Shown here piece by piece: positions 1 to 5,201 of a stretch of DNA of 10,419 nucleotides. A model generated the notes under the pieces. It made no database searches and was not told the DNA's origin. It saw only the letters and a list, made by a program, of their open reading frames with translations. The stretch is from JAKOQB01 sp036824465. GTDB lineage: Bacteria > Pseudomonadota > Gammaproteobacteria > Burkholderiales > Burkholderiaceae_F. A program made the translations under genes and the position numbers. Positions within the stretch are counted from its first letter, which is position 1. Each line of letters starts with the position of its first letter. The stretch is from contig DAITAC010000127.1 in NCBI GenBank assembly GCA_036824465.1, positions 1 through 10,419 on the forward strand, read 5' to 3'.

Positions 1-287
1 GTATGCGCCGCCTCGACGGTGCCGTTCTGGACCGCGTCAACGACGCCAAAGGCAGGCACCAGTTCACCGCCCTGGTGGACGGACACCTCGAACTTGCCGC
101 CCGACCCATCCTTGATGACCTTGGCGAACACATCGGCACCACCGTAGATGGTGTCCAGGCTCCTGGGGAAGCTGGACGCAAGCCGCCAGCGAATGGCGGC
201 CTGCGCGCGCACGGCTGGCGCGGCGACGACCGCGGCCGCCGCCGCTGTGCCGATCGCGGCTCGCGCCATGAATGAACGACGTTGCAT
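1..287 (-). CDS. TRAP transporter solute-binding protein (DctP-like), 5' part only
   Basis: Partial gene: 95 codons run leftward from an ATG at 287 and leave the window still open. The N-terminus carries a twin-arginine motif (RRSFM, residues 3-7), an alanine-rich hydrophobic stretch (about residues 8-26) and a likely AVRA|QA cleavage point, so the product is probably exported to the periplasm by Tat. The mature start (IRWRLASSFP, then GGADVFAKVIKD, then GGELVPAFGVVDAVQNGTVEAAHT) matches the beginning of DctP-family solute receptors of tripartite ATP-independent transporters. It is closest to the group annotated for mannitol/chloroaromatic compounds or 2-oxo acids. Such proteins capture an organic anion and deliver it to a DctQ/DctM membrane pair, which would lie outside the window. 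The ligand cannot be told from this fragment. An AAGGAGA Shine-Dalgarno lies 5 bases upstream of the ATG and fixes the start. The gene follows pmbA on the same strand after 151 bp and probably has its own promoter. Confidence 0.85.
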   Translation of the reverse strand, partial: MQRRSFMARAAIGTAAAAAVVAAPAVRAQAAIRWRLASSFPRSLDTIYGGADVFAKVIKDGSGGKFEVSVHQGGELVPAFGVVDAVQNGTVEAAH

Positions 288-291
288 AAGT

Positions 292-298
292 TCTCCTT
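292..298 (-). promoter_or_regulatory. Ribosome binding site of the TRAP solute-binding gene
   Basis: The minus strand reads AAGGAGA ending 4-5 bases before the ATG at 287. It is a near-consensus Shine-Dalgarno and supports this start for the Tat-signal protein. Confidence 0.75.
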
Positions 299-377
299 GC
301 GTTATATCGAGTCGACGGGGAACGCGAGCCGGAGTGCCGCGAGTTCACCCGCCGCCCTGGAACCGACTCCACCGCAG

Positions 378-405
378 AGTTTAGTCAAAGCCCGGCCAGG
401 GGCAA
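378..405 (-). promoter_or_regulatory. Possible sigma-70 promoter for the TRAP solute-binding gene
   Basis: On the minus strand a -35-like TTGCCC (400-405) is separated by 16 bp from a -10-like TAAACT (378-383). Each matches four of six consensus bases. Transcription would start near 371 and leave an mRNA leader of about 84 bases. A small inverted repeat (402-416, GCAAA/TTTGC arms around a 5-base loop) overlaps the -35 and could be an operator, though it is short enough to be chance. The 288-438 spacer shows no convincing terminator for pmbA. The promoter is a by-eye match only. Confidence 0.3.
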
Positions 406-438
406 ACGGTATTTGCATCGAAAAGCCAGGCCAGAGCC

Positions 439-1788
439 TTATGCGCCACCAATGGTCAAGCCCTCGACGATGACGGAGCCCGTGATCCTGCCACCCCTCT
501 CGTAACGATCGGCGCCGACCGCGACGATGCCGGCGAACATGTCAGGCAGCCGCCCGGCGATCGTGATCTCTTCGACCGGGTAACGGATCTCGCCGCCCTC
601 GACCCAGAAGCCGCTGGCACCCCGCGAGTAGTCGCCGGTGACATAGTTGACGCCCTGCCCGATGAGCTCGGTCACAAGGAGCCCGGTTCCCAACTTCCGG
701 ATCATCGCGGCGAAATCGTCACCGCGCTGTGTGAGTTTCGAATGCAATTCAAGGTTGTACGCGCCGCCCGCATTGCCGGTCGTCTTCATGCCGAGCTTGC
801 GCGCCGAATAGCTGGACAGAAAGTACCCGGTCAGCACGCCATCGGCGATCACATCGCGCTGCAGGCCGCGCACGCCTTCCTCGTCGAAAGCTCCGGAACC
901 TGACGCCCGCGGAATGTACGGATCTTCGTGCAAGGACAAGTGCGGGGCGAACAGCGGCTTGCCCAGCGCATCGACCAGGAACGAAGCTTTTCGGTACAGC
1001 GCACCGCCGCTGGCGGCCTGCACAAAGCTGCCGATCAGGCCGCACACCAGCGGCGCCTCGAACAGCACCGGGCACTGGCGCGTGCCGAGTTTGCGCGACG
1101 ACAGGCGCGCCAGCGCGCGGCGCGCCGCGTAGTCGCCGATCGCCTCGGGAGAGGCGAGTTCGCCGGCCAGGCGCGACGACGAGTACCAGTCGTCGCGCTG
1201 CATGCCGTCCCTGTTCTTCGCGATCGGGGTGACCGAGACCGAGTGGCGCGAATACGCAAATCCGCCCACAAAACCGCGCGTGTTGGCGAGCACGAAACGC
1301 CCGGAGTTGGTATAGACGTTTGCGCCTTCGGAGTTCGTAATCTGCCGACTGACGTTGAAGGCCGCCTGCTCGCAGCGGCGCGCCAGCTCGATGGCGGCAT
1401 CGGTATCCAGATCCCACGGATGAAACAGATCGAGGTCGCGCGGTGCACGCTCGAGGACGTCGGCATCGGGCAACCCCGCCGCGTCATCCTCAGCGGTGAA
1501 GCGTGCAATGTTGTAAGCGGCCTCGACGGCCTGTGTGATCGCCGCCGGCGCGAAGTCCGAGGTCGATGCGTTACCGCGGCGCTGGCCAAGGTAAACGGTG
1601 ACGCTCAGTCCCTTGTCGCGCGTGTGCTCAATGGTTTCGACCTGCATCTTGCGCGTCGACACGGACAGGCCCGTGGCCTCCGTAACCTCACATGACGCGT
1701 CGCTGGCACCAAGCCTGCGCGCGTGATCAAGCACGGTCACGGCCAGCTCGCGCAGGCGCTCATCGGAAAGTGCAAACGGGGAGCTCAT
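439..1788 (-). CDS. pmbA: PmbA/TldE metalloprotease-complex subunit
   Basis: 449 residues, essentially the length of E. coli PmbA/TldE (about 450). The body has the family features: an N-terminal segment ending in KGLSVTVYLGQRRGNAST, a middle QITNSEGANVYTNSGRFVLANTRGF block, the YFLSSYSARKLGMKTTGNAGG segment and the C-terminal GVNYVTGDYSRGASGFWVEGG block. TldE forms a heterodimeric cytoplasmic protease with TldD, which supplies the HExxxH zinc site; PmbA itself lacks that motif, and none is visible here. In E. coli the pair cleaves the leader of microcin B17 and degrades CcdA. tldD is not in this window, which is normal because the two genes are usually unlinked. The ATG at 1788 gives the expected N-terminus, but no good Shine-Dalgarno precedes it. 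It is divergent from darP with only 39 bp between the starts, the same arrangement as in E. coli. Confidence 0.95.
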   Translation of the reverse strand: MSSPFALSDERLRELAVTVLDHARRLGASDASCEVTEATGLSVSTRKMQVETIEHTRDKGLSVTVYLGQRRGNASTSDFAPAAITQAVEAAYNIARFTAEDDAAGLPDADVLERAPRDLDLFHPWDLDTDAAIELARRCEQAAFNVSRQITNSEGANVYTNSGRFVLANTRGFVGGFAYSRHSVSVTPIAKNRDGMQRDDWYSSSRLAGELASPEAIGDYAARRALARLSSRKLGTRQCPVLFEAPLVCGLIGSFVQAASGGALYRKASFLVDALGKPLFAPHLSLHEDPYIPRASGSGAFDEEGVRGLQRDVIADGVLTGYFLSSYSARKLGMKTTGNAGGAYNLELHSKLTQRGDDFAAMIRKLGTGLLVTELIGQGVNYVTGDYSRGASGFWVEGGEIRYPVEEITIAGRLPDMFAGIVAVGADRYERGGRITGSVIVEGLTIGGA

Positions 1789-1820
1789 CGACAGGACTTC
1801 AGCGGCGGGCCGCTATGATA
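1788..1820. promoter_or_regulatory. Divergent pmbA/darP promoter region with a near-symmetric -10
   Basis: Only 39 bp separate the two start codons. The core CTATGATAG (1813-1821) is nearly palindromic. Read rightward it gives TATGAT (1814-1819); read leftward it gives TATCAT (1820-1815). Each matches the sigma-70 -10 at five of six positions. A TCGACA (1788-1793) resembles a rightward -35, but the 20-bp spacer is too long to be ideal. Leftward, a weak TCGAGG (1838-1843) sits at a 17-bp spacing. Rightward transcripts would start about 0-2 bases before the darP ATG at 1828, and leftward ones roughly 20 bases before the pmbA ATG. All of this is by-eye motif matching. Confidence 0.45.
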
Positions 1821-1827
1821 GCCGCCG

Positions 1828-2352
1828 ATGAAAACCGCCTCGATCGCTCCTGCCGTGGTCACCCAGGATGAGCGTCCCAGCAAGACGCAACGCAAGCGGG
1901 AAATGACCGCTTTGCAGGATCTGGGTGTTGCGCTTGTGGGTCTGAACGCCGATCAGCTGGCTCGCGTTGATCTGCCGGAGAAACTGCGTGAGGCGATCGC
2001 CGCCGCGCGCCGCATCACCGATCACGAGGGTCGCCGCCGGCAGCTGCAGTATGTCGGCCGGCTGATGCGCGGCGTTGAAGCCGAGCCGATCGAGCAGGCG
2101 CTGGCCGCGGTGACCGGAGATTCACGCGCGGCGGTCGAACTGATGCATCGCTGCGAGCGCTGGCGCGACCGACTGCTCGAAGACGACGCGGCGCTGACGG
2201 AGTTGCTGAGCACTTATCCCGACATCGATGCGCAACCGCTGCGCGCGACGATCCGCGCCGCGCGCCGTGAGCTGGCGACCGGCAGCGCGCCGCGGCATGC
2301 GCGCGACCTGTATCGATGGCTGCATGCGACCTTGCGCGTATCGAACACATGA
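1828..2352 (+). CDS. darP: Ribosome maturation factor DarP (YjgA, DUF615 family)
   Basis: 174 residues; E. coli YjgA/DarP has about 183. Conserved parts are the basic PSKTQRKREM block (residues 17-26) leading into TALQDLGVALV, the RRRQLQYVGRLMR motif near residue 70, and the C-terminal ARDLYRWLHATL. The family is an alpha-helical factor that binds late 50S precursors near the peptidyl-transferase region and assists maturation. It acts in the cytoplasm with the pre-50S particle. No Shine-Dalgarno precedes the ATG, and the best -10 lies only 8 bases upstream, so the mRNA may be leaderless. It is divergent from pmbA. Its TGA overlaps the mog ATG (ATGA), so the two are almost certainly co-transcribed and translationally coupled. 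Confidence 0.93.
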   Translation: MKTASIAPAVVTQDERPSKTQRKREMTALQDLGVALVGLNADQLARVDLPEKLREAIAAARRITDHEGRRRQLQYVGRLMRGVEAEPIEQALAAVTGDSRAAVELMHRCERWRDRLLEDDAALTELLSTYPDIDAQPLRATIRAARRELATGSAPRHARDLYRWLHATLRVSNT

Positions 2353-3002
2353 GAGCAAAGCGCCGCAACCCGGATGACCTGATCGTAGGACTCGTATCGA
2401 TTTCGGATCGCGCGTCCGCGGGCGTCTATCAGGACCAGGGCCTGCCGGGTCTGCGCGACTGGCTCGGCCGCGCACTGCGCTCAACGTGGCAGTCGCACGA
2501 ACGCCTGATCGCCGATGAGCGTGCCGCGATCGAAGCCGCGCTGAAGGAACTGATCGACGATGTCGCGTGCGATCTGGTCCTGACGACGGGCGGCACGGGA
2601 CCGGCGCGCCGGGACGTCACGCCCGAAGCCACGCTTGCGGTGGCGACGCGGGTGATGCCCGGCTTCGGCGAGCAGATGCGGCGCATTTCGCTTGAGTTCG
2701 TACCGACCGCCATCCTGTCACGACAGGTCGCGGTCATCCGCGAAACGGCCGACCACGCGGCACTGATCATCAATCTTCCCGGACAACCCAAGGCGATCCA
2801 GGAAACGCTCGAGGGCCTGCGCGATGACAGTGGCAAGCCGAAAGTGCCAGGCATCTTTGCCGCCGTACCCTATTGCATCGACTTGATAGGCGGCCCATAC
2901 ATCGAAACGAATGCTGAAGTGATCCGCGCGTTTCGGCCGAAGAGCGCGCTGCGCGCGCAGTCGGGTGTCGGGCGTCGGGCGTCGGGCGTGGACGGCACCT
3001 GA
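2349..3002 (+). CDS. mog: Molybdopterin adenylyltransferase Mog
   Basis: 217 residues from the ATG at 2349. Mog adenylylates molybdopterin (MPT + ATP to MPT-AMP) before molybdate insertion, a late cytoplasmic step of molybdenum cofactor synthesis. Family signatures are LIVGLVSISDRASAGVYQDQG (residues 11-31), the nucleotide/MPT-binding TTGGTGPARRDVTPEAT (79-95), MPGFGEQMR (103-111), PTAILSRQ (119-126) and LPGQPK (143-148). An in-frame ATG at 2316 would add 11 residues with no family match; the 2349 start overlaps the darP stop as ATGA and fits coupling. Homologues end just after FRPKSA (195-200, residues of the form seen at the E. coli C-terminus). Here about 15 more residues follow, encoded by the heptamer array that begins at 2961, so the tail is probably non-functional read-through into repeat DNA. 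Confidence 0.93.
   Translation: MRAKRRNPDDLIVGLVSISDRASAGVYQDQGLPGLRDWLGRALRSTWQSHERLIADERAAIEAALKELIDDVACDLVLTTGGTGPARRDVTPEATLAVATRVMPGFGEQMRRISLEFVPTAILSRQVAVIRETADHAALIINLPGQPKAIQETLEGLRDDSGKPKVPGIFAAVPYCIDLIGGPYIETNAEVIRAFRPKSALRAQSGVGRRASGVDGT
2961..2990 (+). repeat. Heptanucleotide tandem array, left arm (TCGGGYG x4)
   Basis: Four consecutive 7-base units TCGGGYG occupy 2961-2988: the first has T and the next three have C at position 6. The array lies inside the last codons of mog and encodes the Gly/Val/Arg/Ser-rich tail. The reverse complement of the same unit is repeated at 3071-3096, so the two arrays form an inverted pair. Confidence 0.9.
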
Positions 3003-3009
3003 GCGTCCC

Positions 3010-3024
3010 CTTGAATGCTTCAAG
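3010..3024. repeat. Small perfect inverted repeat between the two heptamer arms
   Basis: CTTGAA-TGC-TTCAAG: a 6-bp stem with a 3-base loop, 7 bases after the mog stop and roughly central between the heptamer arrays. No T-tract follows, so it is not a classical intrinsic terminator. In RNA it could form a small hairpin inside the large loop made by the outer arms. Confidence 0.5.
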
Positions 3025-3058
3025 ACTCTGACGATCAATCATCTTGACCGAGCACTCG

Positions 3059-3757
3059 ATGCCAAGCTCTCCCGACACCCGACACCCGACGCCCGATGTG
3101 CTGGCCTGCGTCGAACTGCAGACCCGTGATGCCCCTGACGCCAGCGTGATCTGGTTGCACGGACTGGGCGCCGACGGCTACGACTTTGTGCCCGTCGTGC
3201 GCGAACTCGAAACGATGGGCGCGCCTGCAGTACGTTACGTGTTCCCGCACGCGCCGATGATGCCGGTCACCATCAACGGCGGCTATGTGATGCGCGCGTG
3301 GTACGACATCCTTGGCACCGATCTGGTCCGGCGCGAAGACGAGGCGAGCATTCGCGCATCGCAACGCGCGGTCGAGCAACTGATTGCGCGCGAAGTCGAA
3401 CGCGGCGTGGCACGCTCACGCATCGTGCTCGCCGGCTTTTCTCAAGGCGCGGCGATCACGCTGCAGACCGGACTGCGCCAAAACGAGACGCTGGCTGGGC
3501 TGATGGTGCTGTCTGGATACCTGCCGCTTGCGGACACGCTGTCATCCGAGCGTGCATCAGCCAGCGCCGCGGTGCCGATCCTCATGGCGCATGGAAGCAG
3601 CGATCCGGTGATTCCGATCGAGCGCGCGGCCGCTTCCCGCGATCGGCTGCGTGCGCTCGGCTACGCGGTGCAATGGCATGAGTATCCGATGCAGCATTCG
3701 CTGAGCGCGGAAGAGCTGGGTGAAATCGCCGCTTTTCTCACGAGAACGCTCGCGTAG
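3059..3757 (+). CDS. Alpha/beta-hydrolase carboxylesterase (phospholipase/carboxylesterase family)
   Basis: 232 residues from the ATG at 3059. It belongs to the small serine carboxylesterases (esterase II / acyl-protein thioesterase-like, EC 3.1.1.-) that hydrolyse short carboxyl esters or thioesters; the natural substrate is unknown. Visible landmarks are the oxyanion-loop WLHGLGADGYDF (residues 32-43), FPHAP (62-66), the nucleophile elbow GFSQG with Ser128, Asp182 in HGSSDP, and His213 in PMQHSL, so the catalytic triad is complete. No signal peptide is seen; it is probably cytoplasmic. The start is uncertain. A TTG at 3044 adds five residues and neither start has a clear Shine-Dalgarno. Residues 4-13 are encoded by a heptamer repeat array unrelated to the fold, and conserved sequence begins near LACVELQ (15-21). 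A GTG at 3098, just after the array, is a third option. It lies 56 bp after mog and may be read from the darP promoter. Confidence 0.88.
   Translation: MPSSPDTRHPTPDVLACVELQTRDAPDASVIWLHGLGADGYDFVPVVRELETMGAPAVRYVFPHAPMMPVTINGGYVMRAWYDILGTDLVRREDEASIRASQRAVEQLIAREVERGVARSRIVLAGFSQGAAITLQTGLRQNETLAGLMVLSGYLPLADTLSSERASASAAVPILMAHGSSDPVIPIERAAASRDRLRALGYAVQWHEYPMQHSLSAEELGEIAAFLTRTLA
3071..3096 (-). repeat. Heptanucleotide tandem array, right arm (inverted relative to the left)
   Basis: On the plus strand three full CCCGACR units plus CCCGA occupy 3071-3096. The reverse complement aligns with 2961-2986: 23 of 26 positions are Watson-Crick, one would be G-U in RNA, and two are C/A mismatches. 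The arms are 80 bases apart. This arm encodes the N-terminal Pro/Asp/Arg/His/Thr-rich residues of the esterase. Confidence 0.9.
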
Positions 3758-3764
3758 CGCTACG
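3753..3764. repeat. 12-bp perfect palindrome spanning the esterase stop codon
   Basis: CGTAGCGCTACG is self-complementary and includes the TAG stop (3755-3757). It is followed directly by GGCCGGCC (3764-3771). The 80-bp convergent spacer 3758-3837 has no hairpin with a T-tract, so I see no clear terminator for either the esterase or doxX. Confidence 0.4.
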
Positions 3765-3837
3765 GCCGGCCATTGAATCGATCGAATGCTGCACGCACGA
3801 GGCCCTGCGGCAAGCCGGACTGCGCCGTGCATAGGGA

Positions 3838-4248
3838 TCACTTGCCAGCGCGACCGTCCAGGCTCCACCGTCCAGCACCAAACGCCACGAGCACAAACAT
3901 GCCGCCTGCCACCGCAATGTTCTTCATGAACATCAGGTATTCCACCATCCTCTGACCGGCCGGCACCGCCCAGAAGTTGTGAAACAGGACGCTCACAAGC
4001 AGGGTGAACAAGGCCAGCACCAGGGCCGCCCAGCGAGTCCTGTAGCCAACGATGAGCGCCGCTCCGGCGCCGATCTCGACGGCAATGGCCGCCCCGGCCA
4101 GCACGGTCGGCAGCGGCAGACCCCGCGACGAGATATAGCCAACGGTGTCGTTGAATCCACCGATTTTCGAGACGCCTTCCAGAACGAACATCAACGCCAG
4201 CAGGACGCGACCGATCAGCGCCAGCAGGTCCTGATTGCCATTGCCCAT
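3838..4248 (-). CDS. DoxX family membrane protein
   Basis: 136 residues with four likely membrane helices (about 8-24, 48-68, 73-89 and 105-124), the usual size and layout of DoxX proteins. Typical features are the first-helix RVLLALMFVLEGVSKIGGF segment, the polar VEIGAGAALIVGYRTRWAAL between helices 2 and 3, and FHNFW after helix 3. It acts in the inner membrane. The family is named after a subunit of archaeal thiosulfate:quinone oxidoreductase, but most bacterial members have no assigned reaction. Some mycobacterial members function in oxidative-stress complexes. A GGCGGAGA Shine-Dalgarno precedes the ATG. It starts 29 bp after the pirin stop on the same strand, so the two are an operon. 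Pirin-DoxX pairs are frequent in proteobacteria, and a redox or stress role is inference. Confidence 0.88.
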   Translation of the reverse strand: MGNGNQDLLALIGRVLLALMFVLEGVSKIGGFNDTVGYISSRGLPLPTVLAGAAIAVEIGAGAALIVGYRTRWAALVLALFTLLVSVLFHNFWAVPAGQRMVEYLMFMKNIAVAGGMFVLVAFGAGRWSLDGRAGK

Positions 4249-4252
4249 GATT

Positions 4253-4260
4253 TCTCCGCC
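4253..4260 (-). promoter_or_regulatory. Ribosome binding site of doxX
   Basis: The minus strand reads GGCGGAGA ending 4 bases before the ATG at 4248. The GGAG core supports this start. Confidence 0.65.
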
Positions 4261-4277
4261 AACGATGCAAGATGATG

Positions 4278-4976
4278 CTAGTGCAGATCGAACAGAAGCA
4301 CTTCTGCGTCGCGGGCGTGCGTGATACGCAATTCCGATTCGTCTCGCACCATCGCCGCGTCACCTGCGGATAGCGCCACGCCGTTGACCTCGACGGCGCC
4401 ACGCACGACGTGCAGATAGGCCTTGCGGCCCGGCGCCAGCATGTGCGTTGCGGTCTCGCTCCCGTCCAGCAGTGCCGCGTACAGTCGTGCATCCTGGTGA
4501 ATGGTCACCGAGCCATCGGCGCCGTCAGGCGATGCGACGAGGCGCAGCCGACCCCGCTTCTCGCTGGCGTCGAAACGCTTTTCCTCATAGCCGGGACGGA
4601 TGCCGCGCACATCGGGCTCGATCCATATCTGCAGGAAATGCGTGGTGCGATCCTGCGCGTGATTGAACTCGGAATGCATCACGCCCGTACCGGCGCTCAT
4701 CCTCTGCACATCACCGGGACGGATCACCGACCCGTTGCCCATGCTGTCCTTGTGCGCCAGTTCACCGTCAAGCACGTAGCTGATGATCTCCATGTCGCGA
4801 TGACCATGCGTGCCGAAGCCGCTGCCGGATGCAATGCGGTCCTCGTTGATCACGCGCAGCGAGGAGAAACCCATGTGCCGCGAGTCGTAGTAGTCCGCGA
4901 ACGAGAAGCTGTGATACGAGCGCAGCCAGCCGTGGTCAGCAAAACCCCGCTCTTCGGACTTGCGCACCGTGACCAT
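4278..4976 (-). CDS. Pirin family protein (YhhW-like bicupin, putative quercetin 2,3-dioxygenase)
   Basis: 232 residues, almost identical in length to E. coli YhhW (231). The N-terminal cupin carries all four metal ligands of the family in place: His57 and His59 in GTHGHRDMEI, and His101 and Glu103 in VMHSEFN. RKSEERGFADHGWLRSYHSFSFADYYD (residues 5-31) and HKDSMGNGSVIRPGDVQRMSAGTG (75-98) are classic pirin motifs. The second cupin (about 140-232) is degenerate and lacks ligands, as usual. Related enzymes show quercetinase activity in vitro; the physiological substrate is not known, and some pirins act as redox-sensing protein partners. Cytoplasmic. A strong AGGAGGA precedes the ATG. It is first gene of a pirin-doxX operon, possibly after a 54-codon small ORF whose TGA overlaps the ATG as TGATG. 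Confidence 0.93.
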   Translation of the reverse strand: MVTVRKSEERGFADHGWLRSYHSFSFADYYDSRHMGFSSLRVINEDRIASGSGFGTHGHRDMEIISYVLDGELAHKDSMGNGSVIRPGDVQRMSAGTGVMHSEFNHAQDRTTHFLQIWIEPDVRGIRPGYEEKRFDASEKRGRLRLVASPDGADGSVTIHQDARLYAALLDGSETATHMLAPGRKAYLHVVRGAVEVNGVALSAGDAAMVRDESELRITHARDAEVLLFDLH

Positions 4977-5140
4977 CAGTTCCTCCTGTCCGGCAATTGA
5001 ACCGAAGCTTCAGCCATTTCCCGATCGATTCCGGCCGCAATGACGCAAACGATCAGGCGCCCGGGCAGAGGCGATCGAAGCCCGGCCTGCGTGCCGATTT
5101 TCCAAAACTGTATCTGAGGCGTCGGCGGCGCAGCGGACAT
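4976..5140 (-). CDS. Possible 54-codon small ORF upstream of and overlapping pirin
   Basis: An ATG at 5140 opens 54 codons ending in a TGA at 4978-4976, which shares one base with the pirin ATG (TGATG). A GGAG lies 8 bases before the ATG, a normal Shine-Dalgarno spacing. The peptide begins MSAAPPTPQIQFW, has a mildly hydrophobic middle (GRLIVCVIAAGI) and ends QLPDRRN. I recognise no family. GC at third codon positions is about 66%, which looks like background and lower than I would expect for a gene in this DNA, so this argues against a conserved protein. It could be a coupling leader peptide or chance. The remaining part of the 4977-5201 spacer holds GC-rich sequence with no recognisable promoter or terminator. 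Confidence 0.25.
   Translation of the reverse strand: MSAAPPTPQIQFWKIGTQAGLRSPLPGRLIVCVIAAGIDREMAEASVQLPDRRN
4981..4987 (-). promoter_or_regulatory. Strong ribosome binding site of the pirin gene
   Basis: The minus strand reads AGGAGGA followed 4 bases later by the ATG at 4976. It is the strongest Shine-Dalgarno in the window and fixes the pirin start. It lies inside the last codons of the small ORF above. Confidence 0.8.
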
Positions 5141-5201
5141 GCTGGATGCTCCGTCGCGCAGCGCTCTGTGTCTGGCCGGGCGCCGCGGCGGACGGCGCGC
5201 C

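Noticed and set aside
304..420. 38-codon minus-strand ORF between pmbA and the TRAP gene
   Set aside because: It has no ribosome binding site, no recognisable peptide, covers a predicted promoter, and is of a length expected by chance.
928..1695. 255-codon plus-strand frame opposite pmbA
   Set aside because: Shadow of pmbA; composition is typical antisense Arg/Ala/Gly/Val with no domain.
2316..2348. Upstream ATG (2316) as the mog start
   Set aside because: It adds 11 residues without family match, has no ribosome binding site, and overlaps darP by 37 bases; the 2349 ATG gives the common ATGA overlap and the expected N-terminus.
3557..4492. 311-codon minus-strand frame across the esterase 3' end, doxX and pirin
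   Set aside because: It crosses three genes that have solid family matches in other frames; the translation is Arg/Trp/Cys-rich and unrecognisable.
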